Assembly (NCBI GenBank): GCA_932521035.1
Contig: OW051497.1
Span: 9,486,001-9,550,000, forward strand
Origin: Oscheius dolichura
Lineage: Eukaryota > Nematoda > Chromadorea > Rhabditida > Rhabditidae
DNA length: 64,000 bases
Reading direction: 5' to 3'
Part shown: positions 11,423-23,129 of the stretch, one piece after another
How positions within the stretch are numbered: position 1 is the stretch's first letter
Layout of the letters: each line of letters opens with the position of its first letter
Translations under genes and position numbers: made by a program
Notes under the pieces: generated by a model
The model's input: the letters and a program-made list of their open reading frames with translations, nothing else
What the model was told of the DNA's origin: nothing
Databases searched by the model: none

Positions 11423-11632
11423 GTGCACGGTATTTCAAGAACCCGCAGTACTACATTTAAACTCTACTTGAAGCAGAACGAAATCGGACCTGGCCAACCA
11501 ACGGCCTTTGAGTGGGTTGTCGCGGACGAATACCCCGAATGTCAAAGTCTCTTTCTGTGTGCCGGTCACCAATCAAATCCTCGCCGGTTCGGGCATAGTG
11601 ATTTGGATCCGCGAGTCCAAAGTGTGGGATGA
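11423..11632 (+). pseudogene. Duplicated 3' fragment of the F-box-like gene
   Basis: This frame encodes FKLYLKQNEIG, then FEWVVADEYPECQSLFLCAG, and ends near DLDPRVQ. The spacing and residues parallel the last exon of the preceding gene (VVAYKCDATSDW, TTTTNFEECKWLFIYSG, then DLDQSPDLV). It appears to be a diverged second copy of the terminal exon with no recognisable upstream exons, so it is a gene relic or the end of an unseen paralogue. AATAAA follows at about 11758. Confidence 0.5.
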
Positions 11633-12220
11633 TATCCGTAGAGTTTCAGCATCTTCGTAATCTCTAAAATATCTAAAACGAATCCATGGTATTTCTGTAT
11701 GTTCCTGAGTTTTCACTTACTCCCTTTTCACTTACTGTTTCAAATTGAAACTGTTTGAATAAATCCTTTTTTAAGATATAGATAGACCTGCTAGAGAAAT
11801 GATATTTTATATGAGAACGTTGATGACAAAGTCACTGCAAACCCTGAATGAAAGTATGATCACACATTGAAGTAGGCTGATGAATTCCATATAAAATAAA
11901 ATATCACAATAAATGACTTAGAGATGAGGAAGGGGGAGGCCAAAGCGAAAAGTAAGATAATTGGGACTTTTTAAGGCGGTTATAGTACACACAGAGATAT
12001 ATGACAACTTGTATGAGACCCGTTTGAGTGATGTTTGTCTTGACTTAATTCGTGTTTTGTAAGAAAATACCCGTCAATTCTTAATGAGGCCTTTAGGAAT
12101 ATAACAAGAAGAAAAACTAAGGTACAAAAGTGATAGGAAATATAAGAGAAGAAAATGGCAAGTTATGTAATTGAGGTATGTAACTAAGGATGTAAGGGAT
12201 ATGTATAGGTAATATAACAT
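11633..12220. other. Spacer between convergent genes
   Basis: This AT-rich spacer separates the plus-strand F-box-like relic from the 3' end of the minus-strand QSER1/PRR12-like gene. No ORF or RNA gene was recognised. It should contain the 3' untranslated regions of both neighbours. Confidence 0.5.
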
Positions 12221-15200
12221 TTAGGTTGTTAGAGGATGTGTAGAAGCAGTCACCATGTTGGAGTTGCCGGTTTCCACCTTCTTCCACATTTCGATAATAT
12301 CCGTGAAGAGCTTATTCTGCCATGTTCTTGCCTTCTTGGCCATTTCCACGATAACTTCCGGTTTGTAGTCAGAATGTAATGTTCCCAAACTTTCCAACTG
12401 AAAGAAGATGTTTATCCCCAAGTATTTGAAGAACGCCTTACCTTATCTTCAGAATGTCGCAACAGATCAAATGACATGTGATAACACCGGTGGAACTGTT
12501 GAGCAGCTGTGGCACACTGCTCACACAGATACAATTCCTAAAAAGAAAAGAAAATAAAAAATAGAAAGGCCCTACAGTTGAGATTAAAGGAGGCTCCTGG
12601 CTGTAGAGGTCCTCTTCATCCGCTGGCTTCTTTCTTATTTTATCAGCGTACTGTAGGGTCTCCCTATCGTATCCCTGTCTTCCAAGGAGTTGAATAACCT
12701 TTTCCACTGGTTTCTTATCCGATTTACAAGCCTGAAATATTTGCTCTTCCACTCAAAATAAGGAATATTTACCTGACAAGTGAGACAGATCCACCCGCTG
12801 GACTCGCTCTTTGTGTCGACCACAACGAACTTGGCGTAGTCCTTGATTAAATCTTCTATCTCCTCATTGATGTTGGTGGTTGTCCGCAGTTTCGTAATAC
12901 AGTCCGTGTTGATCTTATCCACATCGGTAAACGCTTTCAGGAAGTTCCAATCGCTCTTGTCTTTCAGTTTTTGTAAATGTTCCAGAGTTAGAGTATGCTC
13001 GATGATCTCCTTATTCAATATGTACAGTGACATTCGACGCTGATCGCGTAAAATGTTAATATGCTCATTGGGATCCGGTTTCGCTTCTTCTAAAAGGGCG
13101 TTGTTTACCGGGCAATAACAGAGATTAACCAACCTTCCATGATGATTATTCCATTTTTGTCAGTGGCCTCTGATGTCATGGCGGGGAACAGGTCCGACAA
13201 AGGCACTTCTGGCTCGACAATGGACTCCGATCGACTTTGTTTGATAAATCGAACGGCCACTTTATAATAACCAGATGAAATTTGCTCACACCAGCCGGAA
13301 TACTGTAAGGCAATCGTAGAAATAAGTAAATGGACTTCCTACCGTGCTACTGCTCTTGTATGTGATGTTTTTCGTTGTGGGGTCAACTTTAGGCGGGAAC
13401 TTTTGAAGCATGTTGGGGTTATCCACTTTCCAGAGAGCACAGTCGTCACGAAAGAGTTCTGCTTTGTTGATCACAAAGGAGCCTTTCTGAAATAAATAAA
13501 TTAATTGTATGTGTCTAGAATCCTACCGTAATGTTTCCATCAGCTTGGGAGAATTTGCTCAACCTCTGCTTGATCGCATCAGCATTGAAGTCGCTTGGAT
13601 ACTTCCTGATAACCGGCTTGTCTCCTTCAGTTCCGTTGAATTCTAGACCAGCTGGGGGCTCTGCCACGCCATTCTCTTTCTTGACTTCAGTTTGGCTTTG
13701 TTCCAGTTTTGCTTGTAAGGCTTGCAAGGCTAGTTGCTGTTGGTTTGTCTCTTCCTGCCATTGCTGCATGATCTGCTTCTTTCGGTTCATCATCATCGGC
13801 ACGTGGGACTCTTCCTTCACAGGGGGCGGCGGAGGAGGAGGAGGAGTTGGGGGAGCTTCTTGCTTGACGTTCTCCACAAAGCCATCCTGCTCTATCACCC
13901 TGATTTCATAGCTGAAGCAGGATTTATTTAATAATATTGAGGAAAGAGCTTACCCGGATTCCCGCCTCTCAGACTTTTTCCTCTTGCTGTGTTTATGCTT
14001 CTTCTTATTCTTCTTGTCTCCTTCCCAATCGCTGTCATCTTCTTCTCGTTTTCGCTTCTTCTTCTTTTTCTTTTCTTTCTTTTCGTGCGTCTCTTCTGAT
14101 GGTTTCTTTGGCAATTTTATAACAAGCTTCGGCAATTTGGGGACAACATCAACACTAAAATCAAGGTATTGTCTAATGAAAAAGAAGAAGTGCCTACCTT
14201 TGGCAATAGTCGGCAAATCTCTCCTGAGCTCCTTCTTCTCTAAAGCAGGTGTTATCCGTCGTCGGCAATCCTTCTGTTTTGATGAAAGCGCAAACGAATC
14301 GTGCCTTTTTCCTCCTTCGAAGTGATTCAGCTAACGTGACAATTTCCGGCTCAGCCAATCGTGAAGCTTCCGCATGGACTGAAGCAGGAAGAAGATTGGC
14401 CGAGGGCACTGCTGGTCTGTTTTCCACTGGTCTTTTCTTCAACACCACGTTCCGCCACGGATCTTGCTGTGCTTGTTCTTGAGGAACAGCAAAGCCCACT
14501 CCAGGCACATAAACATTTTTGTTCTTGTCTCCCGGTTGACTGGCTAATTTGGATAATCTGTCTCGCATCTAAAGGAATACAAATTAGAGGGAAAACACTT
14601 ATGACTCACTTCTTGGTCAAATTTATCCTTTGTACCTTCAGGTTTTATAAATGGAAGGTCTTCGTCGTCATCAAAGGAATAGGCGTCTGTTGATGTATCT
14701 GCGAAACCCAAATCATAAACTGTTCTTGAAAAATTCAAACCTTTTCCTCCAATTGAGTCCATCTTAAAAAGTCCAAGCCGTTTCTGTTTGTAGATGGGTA
14801 CATTCTTTGCCTTTGTCACCGGTTTCGCTTGGAAAGGCTGTTTTCTAACCGAAGTAACTGACGTCACGGGAGCTTTGAAGGGTTCTGGAATTATTTTTTT
14901 AAGCGAGATGTCTATTGGGCTACCTTTGTTTGCTACTACTGGCTTCCGTACTGGAGGTGTTTTGGAAGTAGAAACGGATGAAAGTGCCGGTGTTGGGCAT
15001 GGCGGTGGAGGCGGTCCAGACGTCTGTGATGTTGGAGTTGCCGACGGCGTTGGTCTCGGCTCATGGTGCCGATTGTCAGGAGAATCCGGTGGTGTAAACT
15101 ATAAACATGCCTGATGAAGTATGATTCGAAAAATTAACCTGGACAGGACTGAGACCGCCGTCATTGATAGATTCTCCAAAAAGTCCAAAAGTTGCAGCCG

Positions 15201-16458
15201 CCGCAGCATGGTCATCGTGTTCCGCAGGATTGGCAAAGTCATTGAGGAATCCGTCCAGTACATGGTCCTCGCCGTCTTCTTCGCCCCTAAATCGTCTAAA
15301 TTTGGCGGTGAATTCGTCCTGGTTTCTGTGACCAAGAGGACAACACAACATCTAGCACATGACAATCACAACACACTCACTGTTGAGCAGACCTCTTAAT
15401 GGGTGGGGCAGATGGCGGCGGTACCCCGGCGACCAGGCTCTGTGCGATTGGGATGATCATCTCAGATTGAGAGCGTTTTGGCGCTCTTCTTTCAAACAAG
15501 CTGCCAACCAGATGTTCAGCATCGAGTTTGGCCAATTCAGTATTTGTCATTAGCCGGTTTGTCGTTTTAGAAATAGTCCTGGGAGCAGAAGATCTTAAAA
15601 AAGAAACCAGCGTGAGAAATGGATACAACGCAGAACTAACGTTGTACTTGTGCTGGTGCTGGGTTCACAGACGGGTGCGGGATGACCGTTCTTCTGCGGG
15701 ACTATCGCCGCTACTGTAGATACGGTATTGCATACTGGACTATTACTCTTTATACTGAGATCAAGTGTCTAAATTCACAGGGCTACCCATTAATGATTAA
15801 TTAAAACTCACTTGAGAATATGGTGCTATTGTCCCGACGTCAATCTCTTGCGGTGTCGATGTAGAGTTATGAGAGGACGACGCATTTGACAATGGTTCGC
15901 CGGAGATAGGGGATTCCTGGAAAAATACGGTTATTGAATGAGGACAAACAAAAGAAAACCACGGATTCGACCACGGGCTGTGGTAGGAGTTTAGGCGTCG
16001 GTGCTGGCAGTTGTTTTAAAGTGAGATTAGGAAATATATTGCTAGAGGATGTTCCATTGACTACGGAATTTTGAAGCTGCTGCTGAGCTAGGGCTCTGAA
16101 AATGTCACTTTCAACCAAACGGATTAAAGGAAAACCTACAAATTTTTAACATCTACACTAGATACACTGGATAAATAGAGGCCAGGTAACATTGCTGCCA
16201 CTTTGGCCTGAAAAAAAAGATGACGTAGAATAAAAATAAAAGCAAATAAGTTGAAAACAAAAGTTGCGATTTCAAGGAGGAACCCCCTGCTCACCTGATC
16301 CAGCCATGACTGCTGGTTGGTCTGCTGGGCAGCTGCCCATTGAGCAAGTTCAGTCGGGTTGAGGTTGAGGGTCGTCGGCAAAAGTGCTGTGGGTAGTGAA
16401 AGATGGGATAGGGCCGATATAAGAGATGCATTCTGATTTTGTGCAAGGTTGGGTAATC
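12221..16458 (-). CDS. QSER1/PRR12-like nuclear protein (5' end not found)
   Basis: Many short-intron exons read leftward from an acceptor at 16459. The N-terminal part is low-complexity and rich in Ser, Pro, Gln and Ala (for example 16295-16458 and 15967-16092). The middle has a Lys/Arg stretch (about 13975-14100), a polyproline run (about 13820) and a glutamine-rich helix. The C-terminal part contains CALWKVDNPNMLQKF, then SSST joined to YSGWCEQ, and ends with ICLTCQACK and YLCEQC cysteine pairs around LLGRQGYDRETL and HRCYHMSFDLLR. I recall a similar order of features in the C-terminal domain (DUF4211) of vertebrate QSER1 and PRR12, which are chromatin-associated. The final exon is 12221-12386. 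The first acceptor at 16459 needs an upstream phase-1 exon I could not identify. Confidence 0.6.
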
Positions 16459-19400
16459 CTGAAATTAAGTTATTTTTAAATTTTAATGGCTCTTTTAGTG
16501 TTCTTAGACGTCGCAGCCCTGTTCTCTCTTTAATTTTACAATCCCATTGACCTAATTCGTCGTAGGAGCCGGGATTGGCACACACATTTTGGCAAGGGGT
16601 CAGCATTGCCCTATGATCACAGGCCGCGATCTGAATCACACCCTTCGCGGCGTTTTTTCAAGGTCAGCAACAACAGTGTATTCCCGCTTTACATGCACTT
16701 TCTCCCGAGAAGAGTTTAATGAAAACATGGCACTACATTCGGTGACAATAAATTGTAAAGGTCATATGTGAGGCTCTCTCACACGTTACGACTACGATTC
16801 CATCTGCAAAAAAACAGCTTATTTGCATGCAAATCGCTGAAAACAACGGGCAAGCCAGCTGCATAAACATTCAATAAGGATTTATCTCAAAAAGGGCGGG
16901 TGAGAAAAGGACATTCCAAAGAGATAGAAGGTGACCCCGGCAACTTTTTGAAAAAGAATGGGTGACGCTATTTTGTGTTTTAAACTTTACAATGGCGATG
17001 GCTCAAAATGACGGATGTCTTTGCAAAAACATTAATCATCTCGGGTATCAGTTGCGTAATTCAAAGGATACTTCATTTCCGTGTGTGCAGCTGAATGGCA
17101 ACCGTGGGAAAAGCAGCATAAAGTGCGAGAAAGATCACTGCCTCGTCTGCTTAAGGAGCCAGCCATATTCCCACAGTAAACCCTCGCCTTGAGAACATCC
17201 GCCTGCCCCCGTTTTGATCATACTTTTGAAATTAATAGGTAAACTACAGGTAAATATCAGTGAATCACTCCCACCTGCAAAAGCTGATGGAAATTGAAAT
17301 CCAGGCAGTAGGTGCTTATTGTTGTGATCCATCCCATGAGGACAGAGAATATAGCAGCTTCGAATAAATTGTTCTCAAAAACTGCACACCCCTCGCGGTC
17401 AGCGCACAGATTATTCGTTGGTTGGCGTTTCTTGCTGCTAGCAAATCGATTAGTTTGGCTGCGACCGCGGTTGCGCAGCGTCGACCCGGTCGGGTGCATC
17501 ATCATCAAATAGCCCTCCCTGTATTTTCGGTAGAGTTGGCACATTGGTTCTTCTTTTCTTTTAGTCGGGGTTGCTCTCTTCGATGGCCGTGTGAGAATGG
17601 CTCAGCTCTCTCCCAGCAAATTGTAGCTCTCTTGAACTAAATTGCCAGCCTCTTCATGATAATTGCAATCTTCATGCTGACTGGCGATTATTTGCCGTTG
17701 GAATCATCGCAAATCCGCAAAAAAAGCTGCCCATCAGAAAACTTCTTTTCCCTTGCATTGAATGAATAAATTATAGGCTTCAACAAGTACTCCCAATAAA
17801 CGTAATTTAGATGCAGATACCGTACCCTTATTTACGGAAGAGAATAGCCAGAACGTGTGTGTTTTCTCACGTTATTTTAAACTAATTTGTTTACTGACGC
17901 AATTGTTGTAAACTTTTTCAGATTCGTGGGAATGTAGCGCCACATCCTCAGGCTAGTCAGCTGTAAAAGTTCACTTGTACACAATGTGATTTTAATCACT
18001 CAAAAACCGAGCAAGACGAGGTAGAAAAAGAAGCAGATATGATGACTGATTAAACGAAAAGGGCGTCCAACAAGAAGTGTCGATGTAAACAGGAGGGAAT
18101 CAGAAAAGGAGGTGCTAATAAGGCAAATAGAAGGCGGGCTCAAATGGAACATGTCAGGAAATGTTCGAAGTAAAGTATGAGTAATGAAGGGTTAGATTCA
18201 TCCAAGTGCAGACAGGGAGTGTGTCGCCTCCTCGCGAGAAAAGCTCTCTTATAAGCTCAAATGTCCTGAACGGAAATCATATAATCATTCTTGGAGGAGA
18301 TCTTTTTCTAGAATCCTCTTTAGTTGTCGGGGAAAACAATCCGAAAATATCCCCACACCGTCTGCAGGAGCCCCTTCTTCTTCTGCCAGTCTTTTATTTT
18401 TGATCGAGCCAAGTTCACTTCCAATTTCATGATCAGTGATGCATAGGAGGCAACAATAAGACCTCCCAGTTTGAATCAGACTCGGCAACCGTATTAAATG
18501 TAGTTCAAAAAGAGGTGAAAAAAGCTGTTGGCTGATGTGTTTAACACGACTAGTCATTCAAAAGAGTTGCGGCTGTTTTATGGACTAACTAACTACCTCA
18601 CCCCTCCTCTCTATACAACCATTTCTTTTATCTCTCCATCCGGTCACCGGCCTTCCTCTTCTCTTCTGCACAAATTCATTTAAATTAGCAGCGCACTGAT
18701 TTTGAAATGCCTAGTTTCCGAGGCGCCTTTTTCCTCGCTACGAAAAACGCCCCCACCGGCGGTCAGTATCATAGGCTTTTTTCATAATTCGGTGCTTGTC
18801 GGACTGTCAACTGGTCCTCGTTCTAGGGCAGTCCTTCGGATGATGAAGATGTTCGCCAGAGAGGAAAGATCTGCTTCATGTCCAAACATCTTCTCCTTAG
18901 CAGTAGGTTGCATTTTTGCAGATTCTAGCAAAAACGACAGTCAGAATCCGAGACTTTTCATAAATAAACAGATGGCGAAAATCTGGATTAGACGACCCTT
19001 TACTGTTTATCGGGATCGGGATACATCGGAAAGGACGGGGGATACGGTCTAAAGATCAGAATGGAGCGGTCACGCTCTACAGCTATTGTAATTCGATATT
19101 CAATAGATTTTTGCCATTGACGGAAGGGAGTGTCAAGAGTGTAAGCAGCTTAAAATGAAAAGTAGCTTTGAACAACGGGTAGGAAGCATCTGACTGCGAT
19201 GGGTACACGGCCGAATAAGCATTAACCTCATTACTTGGTTATGGATCTAGCAGCTGACCTCAATGATCTTAAACTCCAATTTGAAATGCTTAACATTCCC
19301 GCCTCTCATCGCGCATGACAGTCTATTCCTCACATCTATCCCAATGTTATCCTTTTGCCCTGCAGAGGAACTTATTAAACTTCCTCTTCTCTGTGAATAA

Positions 19401-22400
19401 CTGAGAACGATATTGCCGATTCCACGCGATATTCGTCTGCTTATGCTAAACAGACAGAGACCTCTTCGCAGTTTATTTTCTCTCTCTTTTCCCACATCGG
19501 AGATCGTTTTTTATCGATGTGATCGTCGCTCTGAGTACACTATTCTTATATCCCCTAGAGATATTTCATCATTCCTGTTGTGTATTTGATGCCTACGCTG
19601 TTTTTATGGAAGAGGGATCCACAACAACGATTGCTTCAATCTTCCTCCCTCGCGCATCCTTTCTCGCAAAAACTTTTCGGGGCCAAAGTGTTGAATATTC
19701 AAAGATGAAATGTGTTTTTTGAGTAGCTGAGACTTCAAAGACATAAGACGGGGGAATGTGCTTGAACCAACGCCCACTTCCTCTCACATACAATTCCCGC
19801 TGATTTGTATCCTAGACGTCTTGACAACAAAAGAAAGAAACTCTATTAGTCTGAGCCCGACGTCCCCTTGAAAAGAGATATCCCCCCAAACAATATCTTT
19901 AATCCTCCCTTTTGAAGAGCGCCCCCACCCCCGTCGTCGTCAGTCTCCAATATGTATTCCCTCTCGAAACAAGCGCACAATAGCCAATATTCTCTGAACT
20001 CGGTTCGCAGTGATGTGGAACCATGTGTAAGACAGGTGAGTTCCTTTATATGCGTCTGTTCCCCCTCGGGTAATCGAAACGTGATCATGTCTCGAGATGA
20101 CTGTTATTGGTTGTAAGGGGTGACGTTCCTAGGCTCAGACAGGCCATATCGCATGTTTCTCTTGTTGTCGCGGTGTGTTTCTCCTTCTGGCAATATCCAT
20201 TTGACCTTGCGGCGATAGAAGCAACTTCCTTCTTTAAAATATTGTGTACTGGCAATTATCGGCCAACGACACGGGCGTCATGTACTCAAGCTTATAATAA
20301 TCGCCTACGTGAGGGAAAGAATAGTGTCCGCTGTCCTTTCTTCTAAAAAAGAGGCAAGGATACATCCGGGGCTAAAGATATCTTTGTCGACTAATGAAGT
20401 TTCTGAGTAAAAGAGAAGCCTGGAATCTTTTTGGAACATCTTCCTTCACCCTCTCCATCCTGATTAGCCATCCAAGCCATTGTTGACCCATCCAGCTAAG
20501 GAAGTCCTTTTATTTGGAGGCTCCCCCGGTGAAATGCCCTCTCGTTGCTCTTCCAGCTGCCTTCCAATGATCAGCTGATCCTCTTTTGCGCTCAAGCTAC
20601 AGACGGCTGTTTTTGTCTACTCCTTGAAAACTATTTGCCTTCGACTGGACTGGTGAACAAAGCGTTTCCCACTTTATCTCCAGTAAGGTTGCCTAGCACC
20701 TCCTCTGGAGTATAATACTCCCAGCTCAATTAAAATTTCATAGCAACGCCTCAGTGGCAGGAACACTTCTCCCATCCAGTGGGGGTGAGATGACGTGATA
20801 GCACCCCCTTTTTCCCTCAAAATTGCCCAAATTTCCAGAAGAAAAACGTCCGGATTACTCAGAAAGAACCGCTTTTAAAGCTCTGACGTCTCTCAGCCCC
20901 TTTACCTCATAACGAATTTAGCAGAGGGGCCGTTTTCGGGAGTCACCTCCGCTCATATTTTATTATCATTGTTGACCGACATGCTGTCGGAGGAGAGCAA
21001 GAATGCCTGCCCCGTCCGATATCCCATTCTTAAGTGAAAGCATCTCTTCCTGCGTATTTCTTTCCCGATAAAAAACGTCTATCCCGGCTTTTTGAAAGGC
21101 GAACCGAATTACAAAGCTCTTTCAGAGGGTGCTCAGAGGTCTCAATGAACTCTCCTTTTCTGATTTTTTTTGCCCAAAACTTCCCTAAACATTTTAAAAG
21201 TATTCCAAGTTGGAGCAGCTTAACCTTTTTCGCGAGGTCAACTATTTCCATCCGCAAGTCAAAAAAGAACCAGAGATCAAATGGATGCGTAACAAAAGCC
21301 GCTCCTATCAAGTTGCCCCCCGCTTTTTTACGGTGATTCGTTTCCGTTTCATATATGTTTTTCCTCGGATTTCCCTTTACATCCCTCTCATATTATTCAT
21401 TATCTGACTTTTCCAGAAGGGCCTTTAGGAATTCCTCGTGTATTCATATGGTCACGAATTAATGACCCAACCGTTGTGGGAATCGAGGTCTTAAAAAATA
21501 GATTATTCACCAGGATTCTCCTGTAGAGCGGCCCTATCGACCTGCTTCGCTCTCTTTTTCTCTCCAAATGAACGAGCTCACAAGTTCCGAGCAAGAGGTA
21601 ATTGGATAATTGTTTGCCACGGGTAAAACCATCTGTCCCGCTCCCTTTCCATACCTTCATCGGGGCTCCCGTCTATCGGTTCCCTTTCATTCTACTCTAT
21701 TCAATCAGTAGACGTCTGTGTATGTCAAGTATCAGCCCAAACGGCCGACACTATATAATAGAGGAAACAGATTGTGGCCGGCTGCTAGGTTACCACAATA
21801 TCATTCCGTCTCTGGCTACTTAACTCAACCGTTGTGGGAACTTTGCCGGGATCTGCCACCATGCCGATTTTGCGAAATTTCCTCACTCGTAGTTTGACGT
21901 CCTTGGTTGTAAGTTTACTACTTCTTTTCTCGTTGTGTGAGAAGGGGGAAACGGGGGATTTTCCGCCCAGCTATTTCCGAACACCTTTGTCCGGTGTCGC
22001 TTGCTCACTTCTCTTTTCGCACAGATGATCTCACTCGGGGAGCAATCAGCTGGAAGAGTACAAATCTCTATTTTTCCTTCCTTCTTTCTCAACAGGAATA
22101 GACGGGGGTGAGGAAGGAGAATCACGGATTTCATGGCGGTATAAATTAGATGAATGCACCTGGTTTACCCTGCGCTCTAGCTATACTTTGAGCACCAAAA
22201 ATCTTTTTATAAAACGATCAGAGAGACTGCTTCTGGTAAAAATGAATTTACTCCCTTACCAGCTGCTAATCCAGTTGAAGTTCGGACTCATTACCAGGGA
22301 TTAGTCGGTGCAAGGCGAGTTCAAAAGGTATTCAAAGGGGTAGGAGTACTGTCTAGACCTTGACGTCATAAGCCCTAGTCACGATAATCGATAGCCCCTA

Positions 22401-23129
22401 TGACGAAAAAGCAGATCTACCATAACAATAACATTGTACCCTCACTTTGGGATGTCTGCCTTTACGCGCTATACATTGTTGGTAAGATATCAGATTATCT
22501 CCTTTTTAACTTCTTTATCTCTTTTATTAACGGGAAAATTCCTTGCCTCCTCGTGTTTTTTGGGGAAAACAAATTGCAAAAACAAAGGGTCCCCGGCCCA
22601 TATGCAAAAGAATGTTTTCCATCTTTATAAACAACACCATAACGCCCGCGAATGTTATTGAAACTCTGTCTAGTGGTAGCCAAATCATCCGCTCTTCGTG
22701 TCCTCCTCTAGATGACGACATTTCGCTCCTATTGTAATTATGAAGAGGAGGAGGAGGTGAGTTTGTTACCATTGCGCTTGGTTTACGAGGGCGGAGGATG
22801 AGAATTTGTTTTCACCGGATAAAAACGTTCCCCAATCCATTTTAGCCAAAATGAAGTTAGGTCTGGAAGACTTGATTAGCAACGATTTTCAAGAACCCCT
22901 CTACATTTCCAGAGAACATTGAATGGCTGTACAAGTTCATTAGGCGTCTGTCAAGCACAGAGCAATATGTTTTGATTGTCATATTCACCTGTCATCTGAT
23001 CTTCAACACTTTTCCTTTTATCCAGCTGGAAATTAATACACGCACTAGATGCAAATATATCTCTCATGGAAAAGTACTTTAAATAAAGAGAGAGTGAGAT
23101 CTTAAAAGAATTTGGATAATGTTGTGAGT
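16459..23129. other. Long gene-poor interval
   Basis: This 6.7 kb interval lies upstream of both the minus-strand QSER1/PRR12-like gene and the plus-strand GSK3-like gene. It should hold the missing first exon(s) and promoter of the former and the promoter of the latter. Apart from one exon-like frame at 17273-17544 on the minus strand, I see only short overlapping frames and pyrimidine-rich simple stretches. No tRNA or transposon terminus was recognised. Confidence 0.5.
17273..17544 (-). CDS. Possible isolated exon with a membrane-like segment
   Basis: On the minus strand an ATG frame runs through a basic stretch (RNRGRSQTNRFASSKKRQ) into AIFSVLMGWITTISTYCLDF, a plausible transmembrane helix. 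It meets a good donor (CAG|GTGGGA) right after FHQLLQ. The phase-0 donor is not compatible with the phase-1 acceptor of the QSER1-like gene at 16459, so it would belong to another gene. No partner exon was found and I do not recognise the family. It may be spurious. Confidence 0.25.

Noticed and set aside
13531-14325. Plus-strand frames rich in Ser, Cys and Phe
   Set aside because: They are antisense shadows of the polyproline and Lys-rich exons of the QSER1/PRR12-like gene.
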